Shown here: piece after piece, positions 1 to 7,862 of the stretch | How positions within the stretch are numbered: position 1 is the stretch's first letter | How the letters are laid out: every line of letters starts with the position of its first letter | Origin: CAIXZV01 sp037446495 | GTDB lineage: Bacteria; Chloroflexota; Limnocylindria; Limnocylindrales; CSP1-4 | Assembly: GCA_037446495.1 (NCBI GenBank) | Contig: JBBIIL010000006.1 | Span: 18,677-82,676 of the forward strand | DNA length: 64,000 nucleotides | Direction: 5' to 3' | The notes under the pieces: generated by a model | What the model was told of the DNA's origin: nothing | The model's database searches: none | What the model saw: only the letters and a program-made list of their open reading frames with translations | Program-made: the position numbers and the translations under genes

Positions 1-1308
1 ACCCGCCCGGAACAGCATCCCGGGCAGCAGCGTGTGTGCCGTCCGTCGGCCCGGCGCGAGCAGGTTCGGGTGGCCGGGCGTGAGGCTGAACGAGGCGCCC
101 CGGTCCTGGAAGTGGACGCCGGTCTCGGGGTCGACCACCCCCGAGCCGAAGCCCGCGGCATTCGACTGGATCAGGCTCACCGCGTTGCCCTCCCTGTCCA
201 CCACTGCCAAGTAGATGGTCCCTCCGACAAGGGTCCGCACCGGCGTGGGCGCGGCCTCGGCGAACTGCCGGTCGATCCTCGCCGCCAGGGCGCTGGCGTG
301 GTCGCCCGACAGCAGGGTGCCCAGCGGCACCTCGCGCACCGCCGGGTCGGCGAGGAACTGGTCCCGGTCGGCGTACGCGAGCTTTGCGGCCTCGAGCATG
401 ATGTGGAGCCACCCAGCTGACGACCAGCCGCGCCCGTCGAACCCGGCCCCGCTCGGCAGCTCGAACCGCTCGAGCACGCGCAGGAGCAGCAGCGCGACCA
501 TGCCTGCTGAGTTGGGCCCGTGCGTGGTCACGCGGACGCCGCGGTACGTCGTCTCGATCGGCACGCCCCAGTCGGAGCGGTGGCGCCGCAGGTCGAGCGC
601 CGTGTGCACGCCGCCAGCCGCCGCCAGCCCACGGGCAATCCGCTGGCCCAGGTCGCCGTCGTAGTAGGCGTCGAAGCCCTCGTCGGCCAGCGTGCGCAGC
701 GTCGAGGCGAGCGCAGGCAGCCGGATGACCTCGCCTGGGCGCCACGGCCGGCCCGACGACCTCCAGACGCGCGCGAAGCCGGAGGCCCAGGGCTCGCGTT
801 CGATGTCGGGCCACGTCCGCTCGATCGCGCTGATCAGCCCGTCCCACGCCGGGAAGCCCGCCTCGGCCTGCTCAATCGCCGCGGCCAGCACGGCCCCGCG
901 CGAGAGCCGGCCCCAGCGACGGTGCGCGTCGGCCCACGAGCGGACCGCGCCTGGCACGGTGATCGACAGCGGCCCGCGCAGCGGCACCCGGTCCAGCCCC
1001 GCGCCGCGCAGCAGGTCCGCGGAGATCCCAGAGGGCGACCGACCGGACCCGTTGAGCGCAACCTGCTCGCCAGCCGCCTCGTCCCAGACCAGCCAGAACG
1101 CGTCGCCGCCGATGCCGCAGCCGTTGGGCATCACCACGCCCAGCACAGCGTTCGCGGCGATCGCTGCGTCCACCGCGTGCCCGCCCGCGGCCAGCACGGC
1201 GAGGCCAGCCTGCGTGGCGAGGTGGTGCGGCGCCACGACCGCACCACGCGCACCGCGCACCAGCCGCGCCGGGACCAGCGCGGGCTCGGGGGCCAGAGGC
1301 TCAGGCAT
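1..1308 (-). CDS. Gamma-glutamyltransferase family protein, 3' end cut by window edge
   Basis: The visible 436 codons start MPEPLAPEPA and run off the window edge without a stop. The N-terminal part carries the family signature MPNGCGIGGDAFWLVWD (residues about 60-76), and near residue 365 is GGTIYLAVVD, where the Thr aligns with the catalytic nucleophile that is exposed by autocleavage in gamma-glutamyltransferases (usual form TTHxSVVD). The family cleaves gamma-glutamyl bonds of glutathione or gamma-glutamyl peptides and usually acts outside the membrane. No convincing signal peptide is visible at the chosen ATG, so a cytoplasmic, YwrD-like member is likely. It is translated after the MFS gene, whose stop it overlaps by 8 bases, so the two are probably one operon. 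Substrate cannot be read from the sequence. Confidence 0.85.
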   Translation of the reverse strand, partial: MPEPLAPEPALVPARLVRGARGAVVAPHHLATQAGLAVLAAGGHAVDAAIAANAVLGVVMPNGCGIGGDAFWLVWDEAAGEQVALNGSGRSPSGISADLLRGAGLDRVPLRGPLSITVPGAVRSWADAHRRWGRLSRGAVLAAAIEQAEAGFPAWDGLISAIERTWPDIEREPWASGFARVWRSSGRPWRPGEVIRLPALASTLRTLADEGFDAYYDGDLGQRIARGLAAAGGVHTALDLRRHRSDWGVPIETTYRGVRVTTHGPNSAGMVALLLLRVLERFELPSGAGFDGRGWSSAGWLHIMLEAAKLAYADRDQFLADPAVREVPLGTLLSGDHASALAARIDRQFAEAAPTPVRTLVGGTIYLAVVDREGNAVSLIQSNAAGFGSGVVDPETGVHFQDRGASFSLTPGHPNLLAPGRRTAHTLLPGMLFRAG

Positions 1309-2680
1309 CGCCGACGGTCCCGCCCACGGGCGCCGGAACCGGGGCTCGCCCGACCTCGTGCTCGTACCCGCGCAGGTGGCCCAGAGGAATGAGCGCGATG
1401 GCGAGGAGCACCAGCGATGCCATGAAGATCCCGTCGAGGCCCGCGACCTGCGCGGAGACGCCGCCGACCAGGCTGCCGATGATCTGGCCGAGTCCCAGGA
1501 ACACCGAGTACAGACCCATGATCGCGCCCCGGTCATTGGGATAGGTCTCGGTCACGTCGGCGAGCAGGCCGAGCGCGGCCGGCGTCGCACCCGCCAGCAC
1601 GAACAGGCCCGCGAGGACTGCCGCGACCAGCAGGAGGGTGATCGGCAGTGGCGCTGATGCGGCGTGGTTGATCGCCATGCCGGCCGCAAGCAGCGCGAAG
1701 CCGCCGCCCAGGCCCCGGAAGATGATCGTGGTCCGGCGCAGGTTCCGAAAGCGCCCGCCCCAGTACAGAAGGCCGGCGAAGAACAGCAGCCCGCCCACGC
1801 CCAGCCCGAGGCTCACCATGAGCGGCGAGAAGCTGCCCATCAGCTGCTGGCCGGCGAACCTGGGGTCGGGCGCCTTGACCAGCTGGAACAGCGTCTGGCT
1901 GGTGTACAGCCCCAGCGTCGCGTTGATGGCGATCCACGTGGGGGCCAGCAGCCAGATCTGGCGGCTGCTCAGGATCCGCGTGTACCGGCCTAGCCCCTCG
2001 CCCGGTTCGTGGGCGGCACTCGCGGGCTCGGGCTCGGCGTCCTGGCGCACGCCGAACCTGTAGATGGAGAACGAGAGCAGGTAGAGCAGCGCGTTGAGGA
2101 AGAACGCCGCAGGGCCGAAGAGGGTGAACAGCGGCCCCGCGACGACCATGCCCAGCAGCAGGCCAGCCAGGGTCGCCGCCTCGAAGCGGGCAACCGCCCT
2201 GCCTCGCGCCACCTCGTCCGCGGCCGTGGCGAACGCGATGAACCCGAGGATCGACGGCACCGACGCCGCGGTGGAGCCGCCCTCGAGCAGGCGGGTGAAC
2301 GCGATGACCGGGAGGCTGACGGTGAGCGCCGTGATGATCACCGCGACGGCGCCGAACACCGGGCCGATGAGCATGACCCGCCGGTGCCCGGCCCGGTCCG
2401 AGACCACGCCGAAGATCGGCGAGCCGATCAGCTCCGACGCGTAGAACAGCGCTCCCAGGATCCCCACGTGCCACGCCTCGATGTGGATCCCGCCGTGGTG
2501 CTCGAACCGGCCGAAGTAGTAGGTGAGCATCGTCCCGGTCACACCGGTCGCCATCCGCAGCGTGAAGGTGCCCAGGATCACCGCGCGGATCGGCGTCCGG
2601 CCCGAGGCCAGGTTGCGGACACCGCGCAGGGCGCGGCCCGGCAGCGCGAGCAGGACACCGGCGACGGACGCGAGCGACAT
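1301..2680 (-). CDS. MFS transporter (drug/metabolite exporter-like)
   Basis: The product has 459 residues with about 12 hydrophobic segments and the usual central cytoplasmic loop (residues near 200-225). The motif between helices 2 and 3, GVVSDRAGHRRVMLIG, is the MFS signature A. The start is MSLASVAGVLLAL at 2680: a longer open frame exists upstream but runs antisense through degV and reads as noncoding. A -10-like TACCCT sits 7 bases before this ATG, which supports the start and suggests a leaderless mRNA. The gene is divergent from degV and overlaps the gamma-glutamyltransferase gene downstream. The substrate is unknown; antiporter-type efflux of small molecules is the family's common role. 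Confidence 0.85.
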   Translation of the reverse strand: MSLASVAGVLLALPGRALRGVRNLASGRTPIRAVILGTFTLRMATGVTGTMLTYYFGRFEHHGGIHIEAWHVGILGALFYASELIGSPIFGVVSDRAGHRRVMLIGPVFGAVAVIITALTVSLPVIAFTRLLEGGSTAASVPSILGFIAFATAADEVARGRAVARFEAATLAGLLLGMVVAGPLFTLFGPAAFFLNALLYLLSFSIYRFGVRQDAEPEPASAAHEPGEGLGRYTRILSSRQIWLLAPTWIAINATLGLYTSQTLFQLVKAPDPRFAGQQLMGSFSPLMVSLGLGVGGLLFFAGLLYWGGRFRNLRRTTIIFRGLGGGFALLAAGMAINHAASAPLPITLLLVAAVLAGLFVLAGATPAALGLLADVTETYPNDRGAIMGLYSVFLGLGQIIGSLVGGVSAQVAGLDGIFMASLVLLAIALIPLGHLRGYEHEVGRAPVPAPVGGTVGDA

Positions 2681-2687
2681 GCGCGAC

Positions 2688-2693
2688 AGGGTA
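2688..2693 (-). promoter_or_regulatory. -10-like hexamer of the MFS gene, leaderless arrangement
   Basis: Minus-strand TACCCT ends 7 bases before the ATG at 2680, so a transcript would start at or next to the start codon. No clear -35 is seen. One of a set of such sites in this window. Confidence 0.4.
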
Positions 2694-2855
2694 GCCGGTC
2701 GGGGACGCGTGATCTCGACCGAAAGCGGGGCCTCGCTCGACTTCCCGCGCCAGGACGGCCCGGCAGGCGTCGCTCCCGATCCGTATCCTTGGCGGCCAAC
2801 GAGAGCGGTCAGCGTCAAGCCCGGGCGCGGCCATGCGTCGAGGGAGGTGCCTGCC

Positions 2856-3701
2856 GTGTCGCGCGTCGCCATCGTGATCGACTCCGCCAGTGACATGCCG
2901 CCCGAGGTCGCCGCCAGGCAGGGGATTCGGATCGTCCCCCTTGAGGTCCGCTTCGGCGAGGCGACCTTCAAGGCCCTCATCGAGCTGTCCACCGACGAGT
3001 TCTGGCGGCGGATGCTCGCGCCGGACGCCCCGTTCCCGACCACAGCGGCGGCCTCCCCCGGCGAGTTCAAGGCGGCGTTCGAGGATGCCTTCGCGAACGG
3101 CGCCGACAGCGTCGTGTGCATCAACATCTCCGCTGACCTGTCGGGCACCTACAAGTCGGCGATGATCGCCAAGGACCTCCTGGGCGACCGCCCAATCCAC
3201 GTCATCGACTCGCGCACGGCCTCGATGGGCTTCGGCATGCTCGCCCAGATGGCGGCCGAACTGGCCGAGGCCGGCGTGTCGGGCGCCGAGATTGCGCGTG
3301 TCGTCGAGCAGCGAAAGGCCGACGTCGACCTCTATGTCGCGCTCGACACGCTCGAGTACCTCAAGCGGGGCGGCCGGATCAGCGGCGCACGCGCCGCCGT
3401 CGGGGCCATGCTCTCGATCAAGCCGATCATCACCATGATCGATGGTGTCGTCGAGAACGCCGACAGGGTGCGCACCCGGGCCAAGGCGCGCGAGCGGACG
3501 CTCGAGCTCCTGACGCGCCAGCCGCTCGAGCGGGCCACGATCCTGCACTCGACCCAGGCCGATGCCGAGGAGTTCCGCGACCAGTTCTTGGTGCGCTCCG
3601 GCCTCGACGCCTCGAGCGTGCAGATCGTGACCATCGGTCCGTCCGTCGGCCCGCACCTCGGCCCGGGCTGCGTCGGCGCCACGATCATCTACAAGCGCTG
3701 A
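2856..3701 (+). CDS. DegV family fatty-acid-binding protein
   Basis: The product has 281 residues, the normal DegV length. It starts SRVAIVIDSASDMPPE, the typical DegV opening with the first ligand-contact Asp/Ser, and contains the second conserved block INISADLSGTYKSA (residues about 89-102), and the GGR motif in LKRGGRISGARAAVGAML. DegV proteins bind a single fatty acid; in Firmicutes FakB members deliver it to the FakA kinase. No fakA gene is in the window, so the partner is unknown. The GTG at 2856 is chosen because AGGGAGG at 2841-2847 lies 8 bases upstream; the longer open frame overlaps the divergent MFS gene. A TATCCT at 2784-2789 may be its -10. Confidence 0.88.
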   Translation: MSRVAIVIDSASDMPPEVAARQGIRIVPLEVRFGEATFKALIELSTDEFWRRMLAPDAPFPTTAAASPGEFKAAFEDAFANGADSVVCINISADLSGTYKSAMIAKDLLGDRPIHVIDSRTASMGFGMLAQMAAELAEAGVSGAEIARVVEQRKADVDLYVALDTLEYLKRGGRISGARAAVGAMLSIKPIITMIDGVVENADRVRTRAKARERTLELLTRQPLERATILHSTQADAEEFRDQFLVRSGLDASSVQIVTIGPSVGPHLGPGCVGATIIYKR

Positions 3702-3703
3702 CC

Positions 3704-3719
3704 GGCTCCCTCGGGAGCC
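3704..3719 (+). terminator. Short hairpin after degV
   Basis: GGCTCCC-TC-GGGAGCC begins 3 bases after the degV stop. The stem is 7 bp but no T-run follows, so termination is likely but not proven. Confidence 0.4.
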
Positions 3720-3820
3720 ACGCCTGGCCACTAACCCGGCGCCGCCCTTCGGGTGCGTCAAAGTGACGGACAGGTTGCGCCAGGGTGACGACCGGCAGGG
3801 GGGTGATCGCTCCCTGCGGC

Positions 3821-3826
3821 TATACT
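3821..3826 (+). promoter_or_regulatory. TATACT -10-like element upstream of gdhA
   Basis: TATACT is a near-consensus -10 in a GC-rich spacer. Transcription would start near 3832-3833, giving a leader of about 135 bases before the chosen gdhA ATG. An in-frame ATG lies at 3832, 5 bases after the hexamer, so a leaderless, 45-residue longer protein is possible; that extension is Arg/Pro-rich and does not look like the family N-terminus. Confidence 0.45.
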
Positions 3827-3966
3827 GCGGCATGCAGAGGCGGCGCGCGACGCCTCGCGGTCGGCATTCCAGCCCGGTCCGCCGCGCGCCCCCGTGGGGT
3901 CGTCCGGAAGACGACTCAACCGCTCCGGGGCGGCGTCCACCGCCCCACCATGAGGACCATCCGTTC

Positions 3967-5232
3967 ATGACGACGGAGAACATGACGGCGCCGATCAACG
4001 CCTGGCAAGTTGCCCAGCGGCAGTTCGACCTCGCCGCAGAGATGCTCAACCTCGATCCCGGCCTTCGTCGCGTCCTGCGCGAGCCGCGCCGCGAGCTGAC
4101 CGTTCACTTTCCTGTCCACATGGACGACGGGAACGTGCAGGTCTTCACCGGCTACCGCGTCCAGCACAACCTCGGCCGCGGACCCGCCAAGGGCGGCATC
4201 CGCTACCACCAGGACGTCTCCCTCGACGAGGTCAAGGCCCTCGCGATGTGGATGACCTGGAAGTGCGCGGTCGTCGGGATCCCGTACGGCGGCGGCAAAG
4301 GCGGCGTCGTCGTCGACCCCAAGAAGCTCTCGAAGAAGGAGCTGGAGGGCCTCTCCCGCCGCTTCTTCACCGAGATCAGCGTGCTGATCGGCCCCGAGCG
4401 CGACATCCCCGCGCCGGACGTGAACACCACCCCGCAGATCATGGCCTGGTTCATGGACACCTACTCCATGCACGCGGGCTACACGGTCCCGGGCGTCGTC
4501 ACGGGCAAGCCGATCAGCCTGGGCGGCTCCGAGGGCCGCAACGAGGCCACGGCTCGGGGCTGCGTGTTCACCGTGGTGAAGGCTGCCGAGCACCTGGGCA
4601 TCGACCTCCACAGGGCCACCGTGGCCGTCCAGGGCTACGGCAACGCGGGCGCCATCGCCGCGCAGCTGATGCGCGCCGAGGGCTCCACGATCGTGGCGGT
4701 CTCAGACTCGACGGGCGGCATCCGCAACATGGCCGGCCTCGACCCGGACAAGGTGCTCGCCTGGAAGAAGGAGCACGGCACGGTCCAGGGCTTCCCGGGC
4801 TCGGAGGACATCAGCAACGCCGAGCTCCTCGAGACGCAGTGCGACGTCCTGATCCCGGCCGCGTATGAGAACCAGATCACGGCACGCAATGCGGCGAACG
4901 TCAAGGCCAAGATCGTCGCCGAGGCCGCCAACGGCCCGACGACCCCCGAGGCCGACGAGATCCTGCACGACCGCGGCGTCTTCATGATCCCGGACATCCT
5001 CTGCAATGCCGGTGGCGTGACCGTCAGCTACTTCGAGTGGGTCCAGGACCTCAACCGCGACCACTGGACCGAGGTCGAGGTCAACGCCAAGCTCAAGGTC
5101 ATCATGGACAAGGCGTTCGCCGAGGTCCTGGCCCAGAGCCAGAAGCACAGCGTCAACATGCGGACCGGCGCGTACCTCAACGCCGTCCAGCGCGTGGCGG
5201 ACGCCACCGCCCTCCGCGGCCTCTATCCGTGA
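3967..5232 (+). CDS. gdhA: Glu/Leu/Phe/Val dehydrogenase (glutamate dehydrogenase type)
   Basis: This 421-residue enzyme matches the hexameric glutamate dehydrogenase length. It reversibly deaminates glutamate to 2-oxoglutarate with NAD(P). The substrate-binding and catalytic lysines are visible in GPAKGGIRYH (K75), MTWKCA (K99) and GGGKGGVVVDP (K111). The Rossmann motif is VQGYGNAGAIAAQ (about residue 221). No acidic/basic cofactor decision can be made by eye. The start MTTENMTAPINAW was chosen because family members begin here; a weak GAGGA lies 10 bases upstream. It is followed by two strong hairpins, so it is monocistronic. Confidence 0.93.
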   Translation: MTTENMTAPINAWQVAQRQFDLAAEMLNLDPGLRRVLREPRRELTVHFPVHMDDGNVQVFTGYRVQHNLGRGPAKGGIRYHQDVSLDEVKALAMWMTWKCAVVGIPYGGGKGGVVVDPKKLSKKELEGLSRRFFTEISVLIGPERDIPAPDVNTTPQIMAWFMDTYSMHAGYTVPGVVTGKPISLGGSEGRNEATARGCVFTVVKAAEHLGIDLHRATVAVQGYGNAGAIAAQLMRAEGSTIVAVSDSTGGIRNMAGLDPDKVLAWKKEHGTVQGFPGSEDISNAELLETQCDVLIPAAYENQITARNAANVKAKIVAEAANGPTTPEADEILHDRGVFMIPDILCNAGGVTVSYFEWVQDLNRDHWTEVEVNAKLKVIMDKAFAEVLAQSQKHSVNMRTGAYLNAVQRVADATALRGLYP

Positions 5233-5238
5233 TCTGCT

Positions 5239-5302
5239 GCGGCCGGTGACCGGCCGCTGGCGCGATCGAATGCTCGAACGGCCCGGCGCATGCCGGGCCG
5301 TT
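5239..5302 (+). terminator. Double hairpin terminator of gdhA
   Basis: The first hairpin is GCGGCCGG-TGA-CCGGCCGC (5239-5257). The second has an 11-bp perfect stem, AACGGCCCGGC-GCAT-GCCGGGCCGTT (5277-5302), followed by TCGATTCC. Together they close the gdhA transcript. Confidence 0.7.
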
Positions 5303-5510
5303 TCGATTCCTGCGTCGCGTCTCTGCCCCGCCGGCGGCGGGGCGCGCCCGCGGCCCCGGCCGGTAGATGGGGCGCCGCCGGGGCGCCCTGCCGGGCGTCT
5401 GCCGGCTCAGCCCGCCCCCGTCCCCGCTGCGGAACATCAGCTACTCTCGGGGGGAGTTCCAGCGCACCGGGGGGATAGCCAGCGCACCGGCGGACGAGGG
5501 GAAGCCAGGC

Positions 5511-7172
5511 TTGGACGAGGATGCAGCGCGTGAGCCGGCAGCGCCGGTCATCAGCCGACGCCGTCTGCTCACAGCCGGCGTTCTGAGCGGCACGGCCGCT
5601 GCGCTGGCCGCCTGCGGGAGCCACGTCACCATCGGCACGCCGTTCCCGACCACCACCCGCCTGCCTTCGGGCGGACCCATCGCCACCCTCCCCGGTTCGC
5701 CGCCCGCGAGCGGGTCACCGGCGCCCTCTTCGTCCGTGTTGCCGCCGTCCTTGCCGCCGTCCTTGCCGCCCAACCGCGACACCTCCATGGCGGCGGAGAA
5801 CGCGCAGCACGGCGACCCGCGATGGGACCGCGGCCGGGCTGACCGCGGCGTCCGCGCCTACCTCGGGGTGGCGTCGGTTGGCCCTGGCCAGCCGCTGGCC
5901 CTCCGCGCGGCGGGCATCGGGACGGTGGACGTGGAGTGGTACCGGCTGGGCTGGTATCACGGCGCCGGAGCGCGCCTGGTGAGCGTTGACCGCGGCGTGC
6001 GCCTCGGGGGCCAGCCGCGCGCGAGCCTGGACCCGGCGACCGGGCTCATCGAGTGCCGCTGGGCGCCGGTGCTGTCGTCGACCGCACCCGCGGGGACCAA
6101 GAGCGGCATGCTGCTGGCGGTGCTGCGGACGCCCGCTGGCCAGTCCGTGGCGAACGTGCCCGTGATCCTCCGGCCCGATCCCACCGACCCGCGACGGGCC
6201 CCGGTGCTGTTCATCAGCGCGGCATCGACCTGGCAGGCGTACAACAGCTGGGGTGGCTCGGACTTCTACACCGACCTGGTGACCAGCGGCACGCCCCGTG
6301 CGGTGAAGGTCTCGTTCGACCGCCCCTACGCGCTGGACGCGGGAGCCGCCTACCTTCGCCGCTGGGAGTTGCCCTTCATCCGCTGGTTGGAGCGCAACGG
6401 CCGTGACGTCGAGTACGTGGCAGACGTGGACCTCGAGCGCAACCCGTCGCTGCTGGACCAGCGGCGCCTCCTCGTCATGGCGGGCCACCTCGAGTACTGG
6501 TCGCGGCCGATGCGCGAGCGCCTCGAGGCGGCCGTGGCGGGCGGCACGAACGTGGCCTTCCTGACCGCGAACGAGGTGTACTGGCAGACGCGCCTCGAGG
6601 ATGGCCCGGCGGGCCCCGGGTCCCGGATCGTGTGCTACAAGTCGGCGTCGGCCGACCCGATCACCGCCAGTCGGCCGTCCGACGCGACCACGCGCTGGCG
6701 CCAGCCGCCGGTCAACGACCCGGAGGCGCCGCTGGTGGGCGAGATGTACGGGTCCGTCGTCCGGACGGCGGCCGACTGGGTGGTGGCTGGCCGCCGGCAT
6801 TGGCTCTATGAGGGGACGGGCCTGCGCGATGGCGATGCGATCACCAACCTCGTCGGCCAGGAGTTCGACACCCTCTACCCATCGTTCGCCAATCCCGGGA
6901 CGGTGGTGCTGGCCCGGAGTCCTGTCGACGCGGAGCCCATGGTCACCGACGTCCCCGGCCTGGCGCCGGGGCTGCCCGTGCACAACTCCACCATCTACAC
7001 GGCCGCCAGCGGCGCCACAGTGTTCGCAGCGGGCACGTTCCAGTGGTCGTGGGCGCTCGACGCCTACGGCAACCGGACGTACCAGGGCGCCCAGACGCCG
7101 GTGGACGGCCGAGTGGGCCGGATGACGCGCAACCTCTTCGACCGGCTGGGCGACGGGCCGCTCGGGCCCTAG
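5511..7172 (+). CDS. Tat-exported lipoprotein, N,N-dimethylformamidase beta-subunit-like
   Basis: The product has 553 residues from a TTG start with GAGGGGA (5496-5502) 8 bases upstream. The N-terminus has a twin-arginine motif SRRRLLTAGV, a short hydrophobic stretch and the lipobox LAAC, so it should be exported folded by Tat and lipidated. A low-complexity Pro/Ser/Thr linker follows (residues about 45-90). The rest matches the dimethylformamidase beta-like C-terminal family: RAPVLFISAASTWQAYNSWGG, the aromatic WELPFIRWLERNGRDVEYV and LLVMAGHLEYWS blocks. Characterised DMFase is a cytoplasmic iron amidohydrolase; an exported lipoprotein version is of unknown substrate. TACTCT at 5442-5447 could be its -10, and AGCGCACCGG is repeated at 5461 and 5481. 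Confidence 0.75.
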   Translation: MDEDAAREPAAPVISRRRLLTAGVLSGTAAALAACGSHVTIGTPFPTTTRLPSGGPIATLPGSPPASGSPAPSSSVLPPSLPPSLPPNRDTSMAAENAQHGDPRWDRGRADRGVRAYLGVASVGPGQPLALRAAGIGTVDVEWYRLGWYHGAGARLVSVDRGVRLGGQPRASLDPATGLIECRWAPVLSSTAPAGTKSGMLLAVLRTPAGQSVANVPVILRPDPTDPRRAPVLFISAASTWQAYNSWGGSDFYTDLVTSGTPRAVKVSFDRPYALDAGAAYLRRWELPFIRWLERNGRDVEYVADVDLERNPSLLDQRRLLVMAGHLEYWSRPMRERLEAAVAGGTNVAFLTANEVYWQTRLEDGPAGPGSRIVCYKSASADPITASRPSDATTRWRQPPVNDPEAPLVGEMYGSVVRTAADWVVAGRRHWLYEGTGLRDGDAITNLVGQEFDTLYPSFANPGTVVLARSPVDAEPMVTDVPGLAPGLPVHNSTIYTAASGATVFAAGTFQWSWALDAYGNRTYQGAQTPVDGRVGRMTRNLFDRLGDGPLGP

Positions 7173-7215
7173 CGGGTCGGGCCGCCGCCGCAAGGTCGCC
7201 GACTGGCCGCGCTGC

Positions 7216-7221
7216 TACCAT
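7216..7221 (+). promoter_or_regulatory. -10-like TACCAT, leaderless arrangement
   Basis: TACCAT ends 6 bases before the ATG at 7228, placing the expected transcript start at the start codon. No ribosome-binding site precedes this ATG, which fits a leaderless mRNA. Confidence 0.45.
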
Positions 7222-7227
7222 CGGGCC

Positions 7228-7833
7228 ATGCTCGACCACGAGGAGAAGTTCCTGTTCAAGGAGGAGATCCTCCATCTCGCCAACGCCCTCAACGATCCGG
7301 GCAGTCTCGACAATGTCGAGGACCTCCTGACCGACGTCATCACCAGCCCGCGCTTCGACTCGGAGGTGTTCACCCTCGAGCGGAGCCTGCAGGTCATGCT
7401 CGGCGCGCGCGCAGGCACCACGCTCGTCGGGTTGCTGACCGTCGCACCCGAGGTGTTCGAGGAGGTCGCCGAGGTCCGGATCCCGCCGGAGGTCCACGAG
7501 CGGCTCGTCGCCTGGCGCGCCCGCTTCGGCCTGGCGATCGACAACGCGCTCAACTTCCTGAACAACCCTGACGGGATCCAGGGCCACACCTTCGGCACGC
7601 AGGTCGCCCACATGGACGAGCGCCGCGTGCTGCAGGGCCGCCTCACGATGGTCCGCTACAACAACGAGCCCCAGTTCTTCCTCGCGGACGCATCGGTGTT
7701 CCTGGGCCTTGTGACCGACATCATGGAGCGCCTCGGCCCGCACCTGGAGCCCGACAGTGTGGACGAGGAGGCGATGACCCGGCTGCGCGAGGCTGTCGCG
7801 CTCATCGAGCGCAAGACCGCGCCGCGCGGCTGA
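7228..7833 (+). CDS. Hypothetical protein, soluble
   Basis: The 201-residue product is not recognised. It is rich in charged helical segments, has no signal peptide or membrane segment, and contains no metal or nucleotide motif that can be seen. Notable conserved-looking stretches are FGLAIDNALNFLNNPDGIQGHTFGTQVAHMDERRVLQGR (too long for chance low complexity) and RYNNEPQFFLADASVFLGLV. High G/C in third positions and lack of competing frames support it as real. It begins with a leaderless signature and is 29 bases upstream of the DRTGG-domain ATPase, so the two are probably co-transcribed and may work together. Confidence 0.75.
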   Translation: MLDHEEKFLFKEEILHLANALNDPGSLDNVEDLLTDVITSPRFDSEVFTLERSLQVMLGARAGTTLVGLLTVAPEVFEEVAEVRIPPEVHERLVAWRARFGLAIDNALNFLNNPDGIQGHTFGTQVAHMDERRVLQGRLTMVRYNNEPQFFLADASVFLGLVTDIMERLGPHLEPDSVDEEAMTRLREAVALIERKTAPRG

Positions 7834-7862
7834 CGCCGCAGGCCGGTCGGGAGTCCGCGCAG

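Noticed and set aside
3832..3966. In-frame extension of gdhA to ATG 3832 after TATACT
   Set aside because: The geometry fits a leaderless start, but the 45 added residues are Arg/Pro/His-rich and foreign to the family. Kept as an alternative only.
1533..4049. 838-codon open frame on the minus strand
   Set aside because: It spans the MFS gene in another frame and degV antisense; no family features.
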